NCBI GenBank assembly: GCA_958450325.1
Contig: OY288243.1
Location: 44,441,878-44,505,877 of the forward strand
Direction of reading: 5' to 3'
DNA from: Agrostemma githago
Lineage: Eukaryota > Streptophyta > Magnoliopsida > Caryophyllales > Caryophyllaceae
Length of the DNA: 64,000 bases
The position numbers and the translations under genes were made by a program. Under the pieces are notes generated by a model that ran no database searches, was not told where the DNA came from, and saw nothing but the letters and a program-made list of their open reading frames with translations. Below, piece by piece: positions 59,829 through 64,000 of this stretch (the stretch's first letter is position 1; every line of letters begins with the position of its first letter).

Positions 59829-60563
59829 CTAATCATCATCTAAATCTGGAGAATGGCCTCCAGGGCTGCTTTGACCCCCGAAGTCCGACCCCCAATCCCA
59901 GTCTGGGGAGTCCTTGAAAGGGTCATCAGGGAGTCCATCCTCATCCCTGTCGCTCAAACAGCCAAGACCCTCGCTGTCATCGGAGTCTCGGCTACTGTCA
60001 TCCCAATCCCTGCCATAGGGAACAGCCTGGGATTCATCACAGGTACGACAACCTGTTCTCTTCACAGGAGAAGAGGGGCCTGACCCCAGGGAGGAATCTG
60101 CGTCAGAGCAGTCAGGGTTAAATTGCTCAGGGTGCAACCACGGGAAGCATTCGTGGCACCCCCGACCAAAGCACTCCCCTCCCTGAAGACAACGCCTAAA
60201 TCTGGAGGCAGCGAGGGGCGAAGATCTCCTAAAACTCTTGCTCGCCCTGATGGAAGCTTTCCTACCACTCCGATGAGAGTAAGGCCGTGAACGACGGCAG
60301 CGGCGAATGGCCCGGTAAGCGGCTCGAGCGTACCGGAGTCTCCAAAATCCTTTGAAGAGAAAAATGACAGTGCGAACCCCATGGCGAGTCACGTTTTTTT
60401 GATCCAAACCATGATTTAACGAAGAGAGTAGAGAAGTTGAGGATGAGTTAAGCAAAAATAACGAGGAAAGCTGAGATTTATACAAGTGAAAATGCAACAT
60501 TAATGGCATACCAACCACCCTGGAAGGGAAAGCCACCAATCGCAAACTCTTTACGGTTCCCAA
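59829..60563 (-). CDS. Second antisense ORF of element B, Cys-rich then acidic
   Basis: A 244-codon frame of unknown function. The first part is basic (Arg-rich, RYARAAYRAIRRCRRSR). The middle is Cys-rich (CLQGGECFGRGCHECF, then CRTCDE), a possible metal-binding arrangement. The last third is strongly acidic with many Asp/Ser/Gly (DWDDSSRDSDDSEGLG, then DWDWGSDFGG). That composition is not random-looking, but I know no matching family. Met codons further in (for example MPLMLHFHLY) could be the true start. It lies between the other antisense ORF and the 3' LTR. A plus-strand regulatory role of the same DNA cannot be excluded. Confidence 0.4.
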   Translation of the reverse strand: MGTVKSLRLVAFPSRVVGMPLMLHFHLYKSQLSSLFLLNSSSTSLLSSLNHGLDQKNVTRHGVRTVIFLFKGFWRLRYARAAYRAIRRCRRSRPYSHRSGRKASIRASKSFRRSSPLAASRFRRCLQGGECFGRGCHECFPWLHPEQFNPDCSDADSSLGSGPSSPVKRTGCRTCDESQAVPYGRDWDDSSRDSDDSEGLGCLSDRDEDGLPDDPFKDSPDWDWGSDFGGQSSPGGHSPDLDDD

Positions 60564-60763
60564 AAATCCATCTAGCCAAGAAGTATAATCATTGCAAGAA
60601 ACCCCTCAACTCTTTATCTGACACAAACTGTGCTTCATTCCTCGAGAAGGTTCAAAGCATTAAATGTTGCAGCAAAAGTGAAAATAAGTCAACCTCCCTC
60701 CAAGCAAGAGTCGCCAGCCGGAGGAGAGAATTACTTCCCTCCCCCCGGCTAGCGAGGGCCAAT

Positions 60764-61424
60764 TGATGGGGGTCCGCAGCCTGACACTAATAGCCTGCCA
60801 GGCAGGCTCCCAGAGGATTGCCCATTAAGTCCAGAAACCGACCCTGCAAACGTTCAAAGTAAAGAACATAGAAGTGGGAAGAACTACTAAGGAAAACAGC
60901 CGACCGCCGGGCCAGCAGGGTGACGCGGCCTGCTGGAGCTTAGCTCCCACAGGTCAAAACCCGCCTACCCCCTGGGGACATCTCCGCAGACAGAGCAGGG
61001 ATCCGCCTAAAGTAATTGAGAGTGGGTGGATGAGAGGACGCCACTTGTCACCTCCTTATCCACCCATTCTCCCTCTACTTCCTCTCTTGTGGGAAGGTAT
61101 AAATACCCTCCCATTTCCCACAAGAAAGGGGTTGGATTTTCTCTCTCTAGAACTCCTACTCTAAAATTGCCGCCCAGTTCCTCACGAGCTGGGTTTCTTA
61201 AGGCATTCACGGACTAACTTAGGCATCGGAGAGGGTTTCCTCGGACAACCTCCGAGGCCCTGTGCGTTCTCTGTGTAGGGAGCCTACTCAATCCGCCGGG
61301 AAGGTCCGACTGAAGGAGTAGAAGGAAGGAGAGCGCCAAGATTGATCAGTGAACATTCAGAGCAACACCGAACGATTCAAACCCGAATTCCACGTCGGGT
61401 TAATTGATTCCAATAACCGGAACA
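60764..61424 (+). repeat. Element B 3' LTR
   Basis: 661 bp, starting TGATGGGGG and ending CCGGAACA. It is followed by the target duplication AGGGT (61425-61429). It carries the uninterrupted site CTACTCAATCCGCCGGG, into which LARD2 inserted in the 5' copy. Confidence 0.95.
61086..61124 (+). promoter_or_regulatory. LTR TATA box inside a perfect inverted repeat
   Basis: CTTGTGGGAA (61086-61095) and TTCCCACAAG (61115-61124) are perfect 10-bp arms enclosing TATAAATA (61098-61105) in a 19-nt loop. In the 5' LTR the arms are slightly altered. Confidence 0.8.
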
Positions 61425-61965
61425 AGGGTGATCGTTCATGTTCCATAGCCGCTACCACATCCAACACTCGAGGATTACCCCAGCCTTTACGTGACCGCGC
61501 ATTCTCAAAAAGATAGTAACAAGCAATAACAACGTTAAAAGCGCGCCTACATGCCAAGGTCGAAACAAGTCGAGAGCCAACTTGTGAGAATGTCCTAGAA
61601 AGCAACTCTAGGTTAAGACCGTCCACACCAAAATAGCCTTTAGCCTCCTCTAGCGAAGAAAGGTCCAAAAAATGATAAAATCGCTCCACATAAGCATCAT
61701 CCCCATAAGGCACACAAGGTCGAACCGAGCTCCACCCGCTTATAGCATCTATCTCTTCGGGCAAAGGGCAAACTTTATCCCCGGGAAAAGCAAAAACATG
61801 ATATTTAGGGTCCTAAAATCTAGAGCAGGCCCGAAAAAAATCATCCTGCACCTTGACTCGACTAAGCGCAACAACCACTGATAAGCCGTCATTTGAACTA
61901 ACCCCGGGGTCACATTTCTTAAAAGAACTAACCCACTCGGCAAGGGTTTTCCCAAAACCCGACAT
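61425..61965 (-). pseudogene. Antisense DUF7745-like gene, 5' part (element A)
   Basis: The likely start is ATG at 61965-61963 (MSGFGKTLAEWVSSFKKCDP). The frame continues DGLSVVVALSRVKVQDDFF, then DPKYHVFAFPGDKVCPLPEE, then YGDDAYVERFYHFLDLSS and FNVVIACYYLFENARSRKGW. It has one in-frame TAG at 61813-61815, where relatives usually have Trp. The 'W-D-P...H-x-F-x-F...C-P-x-x-E-E' pattern is that of DUF7745 / plant mobile domain proteins. The gene is cut at the target duplication 61425-61429 and continues on the far side of element B at 38649. It is transcribed against element A. Function unknown. Confidence 0.6.
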
Positions 61966-62860
61966 AACGCTGAATATAAACGTGTCAGACCCTATAGATA
62001 CCCTGGTATGTCTAAAACGAACACCCACAACCTGTATATATAACCCTAAAACCACAAGAATTAGAAAACAACGAAATTTTCCTTAACCTGGGGACCCGAC
62101 CGCAACGGCCAACGCGCCCGAATTTTTGGCCGCCCAAGCCCAGGCGGTGATCATGCAGGCGACATCCCGAGAAACCCAAGGATAGAAAATCAAACATCCA
62201 CTATCACCATATCTATCAACCTCAACCCCGGACATCGGGAACGACCTCCCGAAGTCGCTAAAACCCGTCCAGAAAACCGAAATACCCACGCACGAGCTGC
62301 GAGAACGTGAAGCTACCCGTCAAACGAAAAAGACTTAAACATTTTTTTTTAAAAAAAATTAGGGGGGGATAAGCTACCCCACCTAGGCGTGTCGTAGCCT
62401 TTTAGCAATCACCGTCGAGTCACGTCTGTAGCCTAATAAGGCAATGTTATGAGTATATAAAAAGTGGTCCAACTTTTTTTCAAGAGTTGTCCAAATTTCA
62501 ACCTCGGTCCCATTTTGAATGCCAAAACAACCGCGCTCATTTTTTGACACATGTAATCAAAGCACATTGATATTCCACATCTCGAGTCAAACACGTTTTA
62601 ATCGACGTACTACCTGATCCGATTCCCGGCTCAAACTAACGTATTTCAAAACATCCGAAAGAAGCTGTTTTCATCCTCTAACGCAACGCTAACGCACCCT
62701 AAACCAATTTGCATCGCAAAATGAATGAACACAAAAGTGATTACTTGTCAATCTAGGTAAACAATTCGCCAAACGAGAACACAAGATTAATCCGACCAAT
62801 TCAAATACTAAGAATCTAAAACAGATATACAAAATATACAAATCCTTATACAAATCGAGG
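61966..62860 (-). other. Spacer between two antisense genes, with a possible TATA
   Basis: TATATATA at 62035-62042 (minus) lies about 70 bp upstream of the antisense ATG at 61965 and could be its TATA box. An open frame at 62083-62289 (minus) may be an upstream exon or chance. I could not join it in phase. The remainder (62300-62860) shows nothing. Confidence 0.45.
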
Positions 62861-64000
62861 CTAAGAAGGACCCCTAAAAGCCGCGCCAACGGCAATCACG
62901 ATCTCACCAAGCTGATCATCTAACCCTAGGTCCTCCAGGTCTATAAGGGGAGACTCACTACCGTCCATATCCGATAGCATATCAAGGGTAGCCGTCTCGG
63001 GAATCTCTACGGCCTCCTCCGTAGCGCTCGTAGCCTCAACATTGACCTCACCCTCCTTCTCGACCCCATCTCTGGCCTCACCCTGTGTAAAGGTCTCACC
63101 CCGAGACCGAACAAGCTGCTCCTTCAAGAAGGCGATCTCGTCAGCTTGAGATTGCAGGAGCCGTTGTGCCTCAACCTCTTTCGCCTCGAGCTCGGTCACC
63201 CGAGTCTCCAATTGCCTCACCATATCCGGAACATCCTGCAAATACACTTAAGCATAAGGAAAGTACACAAACAGTGTAGAAAGCCACCTTAATCACGTAA
63301 ACTCACCGATCGAGGCCCCGTAGTGTCACGGGAGACCCTCGAGGCATAACCCCGGAAGTAGTTGGCAGCCTGCCACAACCGCTGATGGCAAACCGACGAA
63401 ACCTGAAAAGTAAAATCATAGAGGTTAGGCAGACCGACCCTAATCCTTAGAGCCCAAGAAAAGGACAATAAAAGCAAGACTCACCCGGTACACCCGGTCA
63501 CGCCACTCTATCCCGGCATCCATCTCCTCAGCAGAACACGGGGGGAGGGGCTTAGTGAAAAGAATCCCAGCCGCGTCAACCCTAAGCAGTGTCAGGGGAA
63601 AATTTGGGGGCTGGATCTCATCAGCCGGAGCGGCCAGCTGAGAAAACAACAGATTGGTCGGTCAGAGGGCAAATAAACAATAAACGGTAACACAAGTCTT
63701 ATAACCAAGATTAGAACTTTACCACGAGGCGGTACCAAGCCAACCGCCGGGTGACGTGAGACAGGTAGGAGGCACCAGGCACCAAGAGTGTATCGCCTCC
63801 CTCTCCGTCCCTATCCTCGAGGACCTCTGCGGCGGTCGGCGGTCTGAACATGGTCCGGGGAGAATCAACCGGCACCCTGAAATCGTCATATAGGCACTGA
63901 CGCACCAACCGCTCGCCCAGATACCAAACTGGATGAATCAACGCAGGGAGAAGCACCCTCCTATAGCTCCGCGGCCTCAGCTCCGCAGTCACGTACTCCG
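62861..64000 (-). CDS. Spliced antisense gene, plant-mobile-domain-like C-terminus with coiled coil
   Basis: Four exons on the minus strand: beyond 64000 to 63723, 63637-63485, 63402-63307 and 63235-62861 (stop at 62863-62861). All three introns (63722-63638, 63484-63403, 63306-63236; 85, 82 and 71 nt) have GT-AG ends, good donors (GTAAAG, GTGAGT, GTGAGT) and T-rich acceptors, and all lie in phase 0. Exon 1 encodes HPVWYLGERLVRQCLYDDF and later RVPVDSPRTMF, resembling the Y-x-x-x-R-V-x-R-Q pattern of plant mobile domain proteins. Exon 4 is a coiled coil (QLETRVTELEAKEVEAQRLL) followed by an acidic tail. No stop or frameshift is seen in the exons. The N-terminus is outside the window. Cargo of element A is my inference. 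A host gene is the alternative. Confidence 0.7.

Larger units (their letters stand above)
38650..61424 (+). mobile_element. Tat-like Ty3/gypsy element B, complete layout, carrying LARD2
   Basis: The termini are TGATGGGGG and CCGGAACA, with the target duplication AGGGT at 38645-38649 and 61425-61429. The LTRs are 684 bp (after removing LARD2 and one CAATC) and 661 bp. Most of the difference is a ~22-bp deletion near 61002. The order is PBS, gag-protease-RT-RNase H-archaeal RNase H-integrase, eight tandem repeats, two antisense ORFs, 3' LTR. The second, archaeal-type RNase H marks the Tat lineage. Seven stop codons in gag-pol make it non-autonomous. Confidence 0.92.
30292..64000 (+). mobile_element. 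Tat-like Ty3/gypsy element A, interrupted by element B, right end outside window
   Basis: The order is 5' LTR (30292-32467), PBS, gag remnant, archaeal-type RNase H and integrase remnant, tandem repeats (37205-37505), then antisense genes continuing past the right edge once element B is removed (38650-61424, plus one copy of AGGGT). The pol type, the GC-rich PBS variant and the 3' repeats with antisense ORFs fit the Tat lineage. No 3' LTR is visible, so the assignment of the antisense genes to A rests on the parallel layout of element B. Confidence 0.7.

Noticed and set aside
62083..62289. First exon of the DUF7745-like antisense gene
   Set aside because: A GT-AG pair exists (62087 to 62032) but joins in the wrong phase, so the ATG at 61965 is preferred as start.
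62453..62460. TATATAA as an antisense promoter
   Set aside because: Possible, but AT-rich background and the closer TATATATA at 62035-62042 make it the weaker candidate.
1..64000. tRNA genes or ordinary single-copy host genes
   Set aside because: No tRNA cloverleaf and no host-type gene stood out. The only intron-bearing genes lie where Tat elements keep antisense ORFs.

Overview
This window is repeat-dense nuclear DNA from a flowering plant. I see no convincing ordinary host gene. Almost every base can be assigned to transposable elements inserted into one another: Athila-like and Tat-like Ty3/gypsy elements, coding-less LTR elements with very long LTRs (LARD type), a non-autonomous CACTA transposon and a 5'-truncated L1-type LINE. 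Plant-specific gag and pol types, a dual RNase H, tRNA-Asp and tRNA-iMet primer binding sites and GT-AG introns all point to an angiosperm. The species cannot be fixed from the sequence.

Layout from the left. Positions 1-2126 and 14428-15393 are one Athila-like element (D) on the minus strand: protease and gag, then a tRNA-Asp-type PBS and the 5' LTR. Its gag is split by a CACTA element (2127-14424, target duplication CGA). The CACTA is itself split by LARD1 (3890-14060, minus, 3.6 kb LTRs). Positions 17751-27318 are LARD3 (minus), with a LINE (23350-25640) in its right LTR. Positions 27319-28360 are the PBS and gag of Athila-like element C (plus). LARD3 sits 12 bp from the end of C's 5' LTR. 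At 28361 C's gag is cut by an LTR beginning TGTAGACACCCG (element E). At 30292 E is followed by Tat-like element A (plus).

Element A has an LTR (30292-32467), a PBS, a gag remnant, an archaeal-type RNase H plus integrase remnant, 3' tandem repeats, and then genes on the opposite strand. These antisense genes are split by Tat-like element B (38650-61424, target duplication AGGGT). B's 5' LTR is split by a very young LARD2 (39203-49560, target duplication CAATC). B keeps gag-protease-RT-RNase H-aRNH-integrase in one uninterrupted frame, but with seven stop codons. It then has eight copies of a ~135-bp hairpin-rich repeat and two antisense ORFs before its 3' LTR (60764-61424).

The most interesting content is the antisense cargo of the two Tat elements. 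In A, a minus-strand gene (62861 to beyond the window) has four exons joined by three canonical GT-AG introns, all in phase 0. A second antisense gene (61965 down to 37706) looks like the plant DUF7745 / plant-mobile-domain group, and also has a phase-0 intron. In B, a ~790-codon antisense ORF of the 'putative gypsy-type transposon' kind has its own TATA box inside an inverted repeat. A second recurring theme is short perfect palindromes just upstream of, or around, the TATA boxes of several unrelated LTRs.
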